A stretch of DNA of 5,137 nucleotides from Desulfobacteraceae bacterium (GTDB lineage: Bacteria; Desulfobacterota; Desulfobacteria; Desulfobacterales; JAABRJ01): NCBI GenBank assembly GCA_011390985.1, contig JAABRJ010000396.1:1-5137 (forward strand), read 5' to 3'. Positions within the stretch are counted from its first letter, which is position 1; each line of letters opens with the position of its first letter. This document shows positions 1 to 5,137 of this stretch, in pieces. The translations under genes and the position numbers were made by a program. The notes beneath the pieces were generated by a model. It was not told where the DNA came from and did not search any database. It saw nothing but the letters and a program-made list of their open reading frames with translations.

Positions 1-1
1 G

Positions 2-595
2 TTAGCGAAGGCCGTCCTCGCCCTTGATCTCCGCCACGGTCAACCCGCCCACCCGCGGGGCCGGCCGGCCGGAATCGGTCACGCCGACGATCAGGACCAG
101 TTCGTCGCCCCGGGGGGCGTCGGGCAGCCGGATTTCCATGGCGTCGAAATGGGAGCGCACATAGGCCGCGTCCTTGTGGCCCAATGGCAGGTCGATGGGG
201 CAGCCGGGATAGCCGACCTTCTTGGCCGAGGGCAGCAGGGCCTTGCCGCCGCCGACATTGTCGCGGATCGGCTTGCCCAGCGCCGGGTGCATCAGAGCCG
301 CGCAATGCTCGCGCTCGCCCAGGCTGCCGGCAATGGCCGCCTTGCCGTAGCTTTCGACCTTCTCCGGGGCGATCCCGAGGGCCACCACCGCCCGCTGGGT
401 CAACATGCTTCCGAGCTCCTTGCTCCACTCGACCAGCAGGGAGAGATCCTCGACGTACTTTCCGGCAAACGGGTTTTTGAACACCACCGCGCAGGCCGCC
501 TTGCGAGTCGGTTTTTGGAGGGTAAGGGCGCCGTCGGCATAGGTTTCCTCCACGACGGTGTAAATGCTCCGGATTTGGGGTTTCGGGTCGGTCAT
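2..595 (-). CDS. AA_synth (DUF1185) family protein
   Basis: Complete 197-residue protein with its TAA stop at the left edge. It matches the AA_synth family (PF06684), small cytoplasmic proteins with a chorismate-mutase-like fold that have been linked to amino-acid metabolism only by fold and context; no reaction is firmly known. Family-like segments seen are NPFAGKY at 41-47, SYGKAAIAG at 82-90 followed by GEREH at 93-97, HPALGKPIR at 103-111, GGGKALLPSAKK at 115-126, and the conserved block around HKDAAYVRSHFDAME at 140-154. The start chosen is the ATG at 593-595, because AGGAGG lies six bases upstream; an in-frame TTG at 611-613 would put the ribosome site inside the gene. It begins 45 bp after the GntR-type gene with no terminator between, so the two are probably cotranscribed from the operator-controlled promoter near 1533. 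Length is normal for the family. The family call is strong; the function is unknown. Confidence 0.88.
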   Translation of the reverse strand: MTDPKPQIRSIYTVVEETYADGALTLQKPTRKAACAVVFKNPFAGKYVEDLSLLVEWSKELGSMLTQRAVVALGIAPEKVESYGKAAIAGSLGEREHCAALMHPALGKPIRDNVGGGKALLPSAKKVGYPGCPIDLPLGHKDAAYVRSHFDAMEIRLPDAPRGDELVLIVGVTDSGRPAPRVGGLTVAEIKGEDGLR

Positions 596-601
596 GGTCG
601 T

Positions 602-607
602 CCTCCT
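602..607 (-). promoter_or_regulatory. Ribosome binding site of the AA_synth gene
   Basis: On the minus strand this reads AGGAGG, six bases before the ATG at 593-595. It fixes the start and rules out the TTG-initiated extension of six codons, which would contain this site. Confidence 0.85.
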
Positions 608-640
608 TTGCAACGTCCTGTCCTTTTTGAACCGGAAGGG

Positions 641-1363
641 CTAAAGCGCCACTTCCAGAAGATCGGCATCGGCCGAAAGGGGGGCGGCGCCGCGATCGCG
701 CACGGGCTCCCCGGAATCGACCGGCAGCAACGTCAGCGCCAGGTCCAGCGCTTCCAGCACGTGGGCCTTCATCAGCCGGCAGGCAAGGGGGCGATCGCCC
801 TGTTTCATGGCCGCAGCGATCTGCCGGTGGTATGCGAGCGAGGCCTGCAGGTGAGTCGGGTCTTTCAGCGAGGTGTAGCTGATGCGCGAAACCTGGAACC
901 GCAGGTTGCGCTCGATCTTCGCCAACCGGTCGTTGCCCGCAAGGGTCATGACAATCTCATGAAAGACCCGGTGGTGCAGTTGGTACTGGCGCAAATCGAC
1001 CGGCGGGCTGGCGACAACCGCGGTCATCTGCGCGACAGCGGCTTCCAGGGCTTGCGCGTCCTCATCGGTCATCACCGCCATCGCCAGGGCGGCGGCCATC
1101 TGGTAGATCACCGCTTTCAGGGTGTAGACTTCCCAGATATCCTTGGGGGTCATCTCGGCGACAAAGACACCGCGGCGCGGTTTGCGGGTGACGAGACCCT
1201 CGGCCTCGAGCATCTTGAAGGCCTCGCGGATGGGGGGCCGGCTGATCTGAAACCGGCTGCAAAGCTCCTCCTCCTTGAGCTGCTGACCGGGTTTGAACGC
1301 CCCGGTGATGATCAGCTCACGGATTTGTTTTTGGGCCAGATCGCCCAACGACTCGACGTCCAT
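641..1363 (-). CDS. GntR-family transcriptional regulator, FadR/FCD subgroup
   Basis: Complete 240-residue DNA-binding regulator. Residues about 5-70 form the GntR winged helix: a first helix with IRELIITGAFKPGQQL, the helix-turn-helix LCSRFQISRPPIREAFKMLE at about 34-53, then the wing GLVTRKPRRGVFV. Residues about 75-205 form the all-helical FCD ligand domain, with HRVFH (131-135), GND (143-145), H179, GD (189-190) and H201. FCD proteins usually bind a metal through an Asp and three His and sense organic acids; here the position four before H135, usually Asp, is His131. The C-terminal 25 residues look disordered. The ATG at 1361-1363 is preferred over a GTG two codons upstream because GGAGG lies nine bases before it. 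A perfect TATTGTATACAATA palindrome lies in its own promoter, and an identical one precedes the aldehyde dehydrogenase gene, so autoregulation and control of that enzyme are likely (inference). It is probably cotranscribed with the AA_synth gene. Confidence 0.93.
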   Translation of the reverse strand: MDVESLGDLAQKQIRELIITGAFKPGQQLKEEELCSRFQISRPPIREAFKMLEAEGLVTRKPRRGVFVAEMTPKDIWEVYTLKAVIYQMAAALAMAVMTDEDAQALEAAVAQMTAVVASPPVDLRQYQLHHRVFHEIVMTLAGNDRLAKIERNLRFQVSRISYTSLKDPTHLQASLAYHRQIAAAMKQGDRPLACRLMKAHVLEALDLALTLLPVDSGEPVRDRGAAPLSADADLLEVAL

Positions 1364-1372
1364 GCGCACCCC

Positions 1373-1377
1373 CCTCC
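1373..1377 (-). promoter_or_regulatory. Ribosome binding site of the gntR-type gene
   Basis: The minus strand reads GGAGG here, within a G-rich run, nine bases before the ATG at 1361-1363. The alternative GTG at 1367-1369 would be only three bases away, too close, so the ATG is favoured. Confidence 0.65.
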
Positions 1378-1524
1378 GGGTGTGATCGAAATACCGGGCC
1401 GGCCGCGGACATGGGCGCTCGCCCCGATTCGCGCTTCAGGCCGCAAAGCTTCGTTTGAAAAAAAGACTTGACCGCTTGCCGGCAGCAGCGGCATGACCCC
1501 CCCGCCGCATGCCCTCTAATCTAC

Positions 1525-1573
1525 TTTTCGTCTATTGTATACAATAAAGGTGAACTTGTTTGTCAAGCGAATT
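1525..1573 (-). promoter_or_regulatory. Promoter-operator module P1, driving the gntR-type and AA_synth genes
   Basis: Read on the minus strand, AATTCGC leads into a perfect TTGACA -35 box at 1561-1566. Sixteen bases later comes TTGTATACAA, the core of the palindrome, which overlaps any -10 (TATACA at 1536-1541 or TACAAT at 1534-1539), followed by ACGAAAA at 1525-1531. A 49-bp module of the same architecture and length lies at 3243-3291, with only one mismatch outside the 14-bp spacer. A protein bound to the palindrome would block RNA polymerase, so repression is the natural reading. The predicted leader to the gntR-type ATG is about 160 bases. The exact -10 and transcription start are uncertain because the spacing to the best -10 matches is longer than the usual 17. 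Confidence 0.75.
1533..1546. promoter_or_regulatory. Operator O1, perfect 14-bp palindrome for a GntR/FCD regulator
   Basis: TATTGTATACAATA is a perfect inverted repeat. Its core TTGTATACAA has the GT-N2-AC form typical of sites bound by FadR/FCD-type GntR proteins. It lies over the -10 region of the promoter for the regulator encoded next to it, as expected for autorepression. The same 14 bases occur at 3251-3264 and, by eye, nowhere else in the window. Confidence 0.82.
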
Positions 1574-1687
1574 TTGCGCCCCGGGTGACCACGGCGCCCG
1601 TTCGGTTTTTCGTCCCGGCGGTCATCAGCCGGACCGGGATGCATCCGCCATCGCATGCCACCGCAGGGCCGGCTGCGACCCCAAAGG

Positions 1688-3169
1688 TTAAACCCAGCGC
1701 GCGGTCACCGTCTTTTCGTCGAGGAAAAGGCGCATGGAGGCCATCCGCGATTTGGTCCCGCCCATGAAGGAGCGGCGTTTGGAGCCAAGCGGGAAAAAGG
1801 CATAGGGCTGCGGCACGGCGACGTTGATGCCGACGTTGCCGACGTTGACCTCACGCGCAAATTTTCGGGCATGGCGACCGCTTTCAGTCATGATGCAGGC
1901 CGAATGGCCGAGATCGGTCTTGGTGTTGATCCATTCGATCACCTGGTCCAGGCTCTCCGCCCGCATCAGGCAGGCGACCGCCCCGAAAGCCTCTTCCTGG
2001 TTGATGGCCATGTCGATGTGGCAGTCCTCCAGGATTGTCGGCCCGATGAAATAGCCCGCCCGCAATTCCTGGGGTATCGCGCGGCCGTCGTGGACCATGC
2101 GGGCGCCTTGGGCCAGGGCGCGCTCGATCCAGTCGGCGACCTTGTCGCGCCCCCCGGGCCCCACGTAGGGTCCCATGGAAACCGACTCGTCCAGGCCGCA
2201 GCCCAGCTTCATCTGCCGGGCGACACTGGTGAAGCGCTCCTTGATATCGTTGTAGATGTCGCCGATCACGACCACATTGTCGGACCCGAGGCAGCGCTGC
2301 CCCGTCATCCCGAAGCACGCCTGGCGCAGGTAGACCGGCGATTTGTCCAGATCGGCGTCGGGCATCAGGACCACCAGATTTTTGCCGTTGCCGTTGATGG
2401 AGGAATTCTTGCCCAGCCGGCCGCAGTGGGCGAAGAGATCGGCGCCCGCATCGGTGGAGCCGATGAAGCCCAGCCCTTGGATCTCGGGCTGATCGAGAAT
2501 GAACTTGTTGATCTCGCGGCCGCCGTGAATCAGGTTGATGGCCCCTTTGGGCCAGCCGGCCTCCAGGGCAACCCGGGTGATGTACTCGGCCGCCACCGGG
2601 TCCTGCCGGCTGGGGCTGATCACCACGGCGCAGCCGGCCGCCAGGGCGTAGGGCACAAACGAGGACCAGGCGTGCATCGGGATGTTGCTGGGGGTGACGA
2701 TCAAAAAGGCGCCCAGCGGCTCCCAGCTCAGCCACATGTCGATGCCGCCGGCCAGCTCGTCGATGTGCTCGTTGCGGGCGGCCATGCCGTAGGCCGCCGA
2801 GCAGGCCGATTCGATGTTTTCGATCACCCGGCGCACCGACCCGCGCGACTCGGCAATGGTCCGCCCGTGATCCTGGGTCAGCACCCGGCAGAGCTCCTCG
2901 AAGCGCTCCTCGAACTTTTGGCGCATGTCGAAAAGCATCCGCGCCCTTTCGCGCAGGGGGATGCGCCGCATGGCCTCGAACCCCTTTTGGGCGGCCACGA
3001 CCGCAGCGCGCGCCTCTTCGGGGGTCGCCGTGGGGAATTCGGCGATGATCTCACCGGTGGCCGGGTTGGTCGTGGTGTTGCGGATCGCGGAGCGGGATGC
3101 GACCCATTCGCCGTCAATCAAAAACTTCAGCTTACCGTAATGCTTTTTTACCTCCGGTAGTATCGCCAT
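1688..3169 (-). CDS. Aldehyde dehydrogenase, methylmalonate-semialdehyde dehydrogenase-like
   Basis: 493-residue cytoplasmic enzyme of the aldehyde dehydrogenase superfamily, closest in layout to MMSDH (MmsA/IolA), which oxidises a semialdehyde to an acyl-CoA with NAD+. Features seen: TNPATGE at 34-40, TQDHGRTIAESRG at 98-110, catalytic-type Asn162 in TPSNIP, GST-x-x-G at 237-242, catalytic Cys293 in TGQRC, EEAFG at 392-396, and an MMSDH-like end (VGINVAVPQPYAFFPLGSKR, then TARWV). The catalytic Glu of hydrolytic family members is absent: INGNGKN (258-264) stands where MMSDH has ALGGAKN. The cofactor-binding KPSE motif reads SPSR at 185-188, which is unusual. The start is the ATG at 3167-3169, with GGGAGG five bases upstream. 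An in-frame extension to 3277 would run through the operator and is rejected. Promoter module P2 lies about 75 bp upstream. The substrate is unknown; it may not be methylmalonate semialdehyde. Confidence 0.88.
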   Translation of the reverse strand: MAILPEVKKHYGKLKFLIDGEWVASRSAIRNTTTNPATGEIIAEFPTATPEEARAAVVAAQKGFEAMRRIPLRERARMLFDMRQKFEERFEELCRVLTQDHGRTIAESRGSVRRVIENIESACSAAYGMAARNEHIDELAGGIDMWLSWEPLGAFLIVTPSNIPMHAWSSFVPYALAAGCAVVISPSRQDPVAAEYITRVALEAGWPKGAINLIHGGREINKFILDQPEIQGLGFIGSTDAGADLFAHCGRLGKNSSINGNGKNLVVLMPDADLDKSPVYLRQACFGMTGQRCLGSDNVVVIGDIYNDIKERFTSVARQMKLGCGLDESVSMGPYVGPGGRDKVADWIERALAQGARMVHDGRAIPQELRAGYFIGPTILEDCHIDMAINQEEAFGAVACLMRAESLDQVIEWINTKTDLGHSACIMTESGRHARKFAREVNVGNVGINVAVPQPYAFFPLGSKRRSFMGGTKSRMASMRLFLDEKTVTARWV

Positions 3170-3174
3170 CAGAA

Positions 3175-3180
3175 CCTCCC
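3175..3180 (-). promoter_or_regulatory. Ribosome binding site of the aldehyde dehydrogenase gene
   Basis: The minus strand reads GGGAGG five bases before the ATG at 3167-3169. Upstream in-frame ATGs at 3218-3220 and 3275-3277 lack such a site, and the farther one lies on the upstream side of the operator, within the promoter itself. This decides the start. Confidence 0.78.
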
Positions 3181-3242
3181 TGAATTCGTTGCTATGCCCC
3201 TCTTGGATGCCTGCAAACATTGTGGAGCGGACCCTGGACCCA

Positions 3243-3291
3243 TTTTCGTATATTGTATACAATATGCTTGAGCACATCTGTCAAGCGAATT
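3243..3291 (-). promoter_or_regulatory. Promoter-operator module P2, driving the aldehyde dehydrogenase gene
   Basis: Second copy of the 49-bp module. On the minus strand, AATTCGC runs into TTGACA (3279-3284), followed by sixteen bases to TTGTATACAA, then ACGAAAA at 3243-3249. The spacer between -35 and palindrome (3265-3278) differs from P1, while everything else is the same except one base next to the palindrome. AT-rich sequence upstream of the -35 could act as an UP element. The predicted leader to the ATG at 3169 is about 75 bases. The architecture implies control by the same regulator as P1. Confidence 0.78.
3250..3265. promoter_or_regulatory. Operator O2, perfect 16-bp palindrome for a GntR/FCD regulator
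   Basis: ATATTGTATACAATAT is a perfect inverted repeat whose inner 14 bases are identical to O1 at 1533-1546. It covers the -10 region of P2. The one extra base pair of symmetry relative to O1 might give slightly tighter binding, though that is a guess. Confidence 0.82.
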
Positions 3292-3375
3292 ATTTCAACT
3301 TCTGGAATGCGCGTGGAAGGCGGCAGGTGCGATCGCCGATCGGGGCTTGAATCCGGTCGCCCCGCAGCGGCACCC

Positions 3376-3412
3376 AAAAACCGCCACGATCCTGCGGCCT
3401 TATTTTCGGCCG
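3376..3412 (-). terminator. Possible weak terminator after the LUD gene
   Basis: Just past the LUD stop codon the minus strand can form two mutually exclusive small hairpins: CGGCC/GGCCG (3395-3399 with 3408-3412), and a CCGC/GCGG stem (3381-3384 with 3394-3397) directly followed by five T at 3376-3380. The stems are short, so termination would be weak. The position between a gene end and the next promoter supports the idea. Confidence 0.3.
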
Positions 3413-3417
3413 TGACC

Positions 3418-4071
3418 TTAAAGCCCCAGGTCGGCGTTGATCAAAATGATCGTGACGCGGCCTTTGGGCCAGGATTTCTCGGTGATCGTCCAGGTGTTGC
3501 AGATGCGCCCGGGGCTGCGGCATTCCTCGCAGCGGCCGGTTTTGACGCAGGGCGTTTTCTTGTCCAGACGCATGGCATTGACCGGGGCGGCGTAGCGTTT
3601 GACGCGGGCCATGGCGCTTGCGATGTCGGGCACGATTTTGTTGCGGCCCACCAGGACCACCACCTTCTTGGGCCCGAAAGCCAGCGCCGCCACCCGGTTG
3701 CCCTGCATGTCGAGGTTCACCAGTTGGCCCTGTTCGGTAACCGCATTGCTGCCGGTGAAAAACAGATCGACCGCCAGGGCCTGCCGGCGGCGGGCCATTT
3801 TCTCCTCGGCATCGACTGTGGCATCGGCGGTGTCGATGGCCGTGATCCCGGGGGCCTCGCGCAGCGCTTGATAGAGGCCGCTGCCGATGAAGGTCATCGA
3901 CCCGCCCCAGGAGACGGTCTGGGGAGCGACCGCCGGCAGGATCCTTTCCAGCACTAATGCCTTGGCGGCCGCGGCGTCGGCCACGATGAAAACCTCGAAA
4001 TTGTTTTCCTCCAGGGTTTCCTTGAGGGTTTCGAGGTGCAGCGTCCAGTAGTTTTCGACCGGTTTTTCCAT
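3418..4071 (-). CDS. LUD-domain (lactate-utilisation-type, DUF162) protein
   Basis: Complete 217-residue cytoplasmic protein of the LUD superfamily (PF02589), which includes LutC/YkgG. Diagnostic segments are the glycine-rich SWGGSMTFIGSGL at 54-66 and TGSNAVTEQGQLVNLD at 106-121 followed by GNRVAALAFGPKKVVVLVGRNKIV at 124-147, given in family order. The C-terminal part has four cysteines, C175, C181, C184 and C191 (C-X5-C-X2-C-X6-C), seen in a subgroup of stand-alone LUD proteins and suited to binding zinc or an iron-sulfur cluster. In lut operons the family accompanies ferredoxin-type LutA and LutB in lactate oxidation; neither is visible here, so a lactate role is not shown. The ATG at 4069-4071 has AGGAGG nine bases upstream. 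It follows glnE by about 100 bp and may be read with it. No operator palindrome precedes it, so it is probably outside the GntR regulon. Confidence 0.87.
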   Translation of the reverse strand: MEKPVENYWTLHLETLKETLEENNFEVFIVADAAAAKALVLERILPAVAPQTVSWGGSMTFIGSGLYQALREAPGITAIDTADATVDAEEKMARRRQALAVDLFFTGSNAVTEQGQLVNLDMQGNRVAALAFGPKKVVVLVGRNKIVPDIASAMARVKRYAAPVNAMRLDKKTPCVKTGRCEECRSPGRICNTWTITEKSWPKGRVTIILINADLGL

Positions 4072-4080
4072 TCGTTTATG

Positions 4081-4086
4081 CCTCCT
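4081..4086 (-). promoter_or_regulatory. Ribosome binding site of the LUD gene
   Basis: The minus strand reads AGGAGG nine bases before the ATG at 4069-4071, supporting that start. Confidence 0.75.
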
Positions 4087-4172
4087 GTGAGGTTTTTTGA
4101 AGCGCGCCCCAAGGCCCCCATTGCAGGCTGAAGGCCTCTCTGGCGCCGCACGGACTGCGCCGCCGCCCGGGA

Positions 4173-5137
4173 TTACGCCCCTTCTTGCATGAATTTTTTC
4201 CAGATCTCGCGGACTTTTGCCTGGCGCCGGGCGAAAAGGCCGGCCGCGACCTTGGCCGGGCGGGTGAGCAGGCTGAGGCGGTGGGCAGCGGCGCGGTAGA
4301 CGAGGTAGGTTTCCTTTAGAAAATAGGCGCTATCCTCGTCCAGCACCCCGGCCTCCATCAGGGCCCGCAGCTGGCGGACATTGTCGGTCCAGGCGATCAG
4401 CTCCGGGTGTGCGTGGGCTTCCAGCAGGATCAGATACTGCACCAGAAACTCGATGTCCACCATCCCGCCGGGCGCCTGCTTGAGATCAAACTCGCCTTTG
4501 ACCGGCTTCCAGAGGGATTGGCGCATGCGCCGGCGCATCCCGCCGACTTCCGCCCGCAGCGTCTGCGCCGCGCGCTCCCGGCACAGCACGGCCGCACGGA
4601 TCTCGGCGAAGCGCTGCACGAGGGCCGCATCCCCGCCGACCACCCGCGCCCGGATCAGGGCCTGGTGCTCCCAGGTCCAGGCGTCGTTCAACTGGTAGGC
4701 CTCAAAGCCGTCCACGTGGCTCACCAGAATGCCGGCATCCCCCGAGGGCCGCAGCCGCATGTCGGCCTCGTAGAGAATGCCCACCGAGGTGTGCGCCGTC
4801 AGCAGGTGGATCACCCGCTGACCCAGGCGGGCGAAGAACTGGGCGTTGTCAACCGGCCGCTGACCGACGGTCTGCCCGGCACCGCCGGCGTGCAGGAAGA
4901 CGAGATCCAGGTCCGAGCCGTAGCCCAGCTCGATCCCGCCCAGCTTGCCGTAGGCCACCACCGCAAACCCGCGATCGACGCCCCCCGGGGGGTTGAAGAC
5001 CGAGGGGCGCCCGTGCTTGGCCACCAGGTGGCGCCAGGAGATGTCCAGGACGGCCGCCAGAACCGTTTCGGCGATGTCGGTGAGATGGTCGCTGACCCGC
5101 ATCAGGGGCAATTCGCCGGTGACGTCGGCCGCCGCCA
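4173..5137 (-). CDS. glnE: Glutamine synthetase adenylyltransferase/deadenylase, C-terminal third (partial)
   Basis: The frame is open to the right edge, so this is the last 320 residues of GlnE (about 950 residues in E. coli). GlnE adds AMP to, or removes it from, glutamine synthetase in response to PII and glutamine. The fragment starts with the family segment ELPLMRVSDHL and holds the C-terminal nucleotidyltransferase domain, which in E. coli GlnE does the adenylylation. Seen are YGKLGG at 62-67, the metal-binding pair in GSDLD (D75 and D77), YEADMRLRPSG at 122-132, AWTWEHQALIRARVV, and GGMVDIEFLVQYLIL at 223-237. The helical regulatory end runs to the TAA stop at 4173-4175 without disruption. 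All key residues in view are intact. The N-terminal deadenylylase half and the start lie outside the window. Its neighbours downstream have no known link with nitrogen control. Confidence 0.96.
   Translation of the reverse strand, partial: AAADVTGELPLMRVSDHLTDIAETVLAAVLDISWRHLVAKHGRPSVFNPPGGVDRGFAVVAYGKLGGIELGYGSDLDLVFLHAGGAGQTVGQRPVDNAQFFARLGQRVIHLLTAHTSVGILYEADMRLRPSGDAGILVSHVDGFEAYQLNDAWTWEHQALIRARVVGGDAALVQRFAEIRAAVLCRERAAQTLRAEVGGMRRRMRQSLWKPVKGEFDLKQAPGGMVDIEFLVQYLILLEAHAHPELIAWTDNVRQLRALMEAGVLDEDSAYFLKETYLVYRAAAHRLSLLTRPAKVAAGLFARRQAKVREIWKKFMQEGA

Larger units (their letters stand above)
1364..1687 (-). other. Intergenic region with promoter and long leader before the gntR-type gene
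   Basis: This 324-bp gap lies between the aldehyde dehydrogenase stop and the regulator start. From the upstream side it holds: an imperfect GC-rich hairpin at 1614-1638 (CCCGG/CCGGG plus CGG/CCG arms) with no U-tract after it on the minus strand; a second short inverted repeat, GCGCC at 1576-1580 with GGCGC at 1593-1597; the promoter-operator module at 1525-1573; then a leader of roughly 160 bases. The leader contains a CCGCT/AGCGG inverted repeat (about 1472-1491) and a run of seven T on the minus strand at 1458-1464. I see no credible small gene here. Confidence 0.6.

Noticed and set aside
57..72. GGCCGGCCGGCCGG run as a regulatory repeat
   Set aside because: It is inside the AA_synth coding region, encodes ordinary residues (GRPAP), and reflects GC-rich codon use.
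149..1471. Open frame of 440 codons on the plus strand
   Set aside because: It lies antisense to the AA_synth and GntR-type genes, which have clear family motifs and ribosome sites. The translation is rich in Gly, Arg, His and Gln with no recognisable domain, typical of the opposite strand of GC-rich genes.
1312..1494. Possible 60-residue leader peptide overlapping the gntR-type start
   Set aside because: It starts in the leader and overlaps the regulator out of frame, but the upstream G-run is not a good ribosome site and the peptide has no recognisable pattern. Conservation would be needed to revive it.
1614..1638. Hairpin as terminator of the aldehyde dehydrogenase gene
   Set aside because: The arms pair with a two-base bulge, but on the minus strand the hairpin is followed by ACGAAAAA and not by a T-tract, so it is not a standard intrinsic terminator. 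It could still be a processing or Rho-related structure.
1655..3160. Open frame of 501 codons on the plus strand
   Set aside because: It is antisense to the aldehyde dehydrogenase gene over almost its full length and shows no domain. High GC at third positions of the real gene keeps the opposite frame free of stops.
3220..3957. Open frame of 245 codons on the plus strand
   Set aside because: It runs across operator O2 and antisense through the LUD gene, with no motif and no ribosome site. Treated as a shadow.
4072..4172. Terminator or promoter between glnE and the LUD gene
   Set aside because: Only short GC inverted repeats (AGGCC with GGCCT) were found, without a T-run on the minus strand, and no clear -35/-10 pair. 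The gap holds just the ribosome site.

Overview
The window is GC-rich and tightly packed. All five recognisable genes read on the minus strand. In transcription order, from high to low coordinates, they are: the 3' third of glnE (cut by the right edge), a stand-alone LUD-domain protein, an aldehyde dehydrogenase of the methylmalonate-semialdehyde dehydrogenase (MMSDH, mmsA/iolA) type, a GntR-family regulator with an FCD ligand domain, and an AA_synth (PF06684, formerly DUF1185) protein whose stop codon is at the left edge. glnE and the gene styles point to a Gram-negative proteobacterium-like host. The four-cysteine LUD protein beside an MMSDH-like enzyme fits a Desulfobacterota-type (sulfate-reducer-like) anaerobe, but that is inference from family habits and not a species call.

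Right part (3418-5137): glnE carries the C-terminal adenylyltransferase half that modifies glutamine synthetase. It is followed after about 100 bp by the LUD gene. No convincing terminator separates the two, so they may be cotranscribed. A weak terminator-like structure follows the LUD gene.

Left part (2-3291) looks like one small regulon. Two promoters, one before the aldehyde dehydrogenase gene and one before the gntR-type gene, are built from the same 49-bp module. Each has AATTCGCTTGACA (a perfect -35), a 14-bp variable spacer, the perfect palindrome TATTGTATACAATA over the -10 region, and then a conserved ACGAAAA. Outside the spacer the copies differ at one base. The palindrome is the kind of site bound by FadR/FCD-type GntR proteins, so the simplest reading is that the encoded regulator represses both the aldehyde dehydrogenase and its own gene, plus the AA_synth gene 45 bp downstream. 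The inducer is probably an organic acid or acyl compound in the same pathway.

The pathway itself cannot be named. The aldehyde dehydrogenase keeps the catalytic Cys and Asn but has changed the usual KPSE cofactor motif to SPSR and the E/ALGG-type motif to INGNGKN. The AA_synth partner has no firmly established reaction. The regulon of a divergent MMSDH-like enzyme, AA_synth and GntR-FCD is the most interesting part of the window. No RNA genes, insertion sequences or CRISPR arrays were seen.
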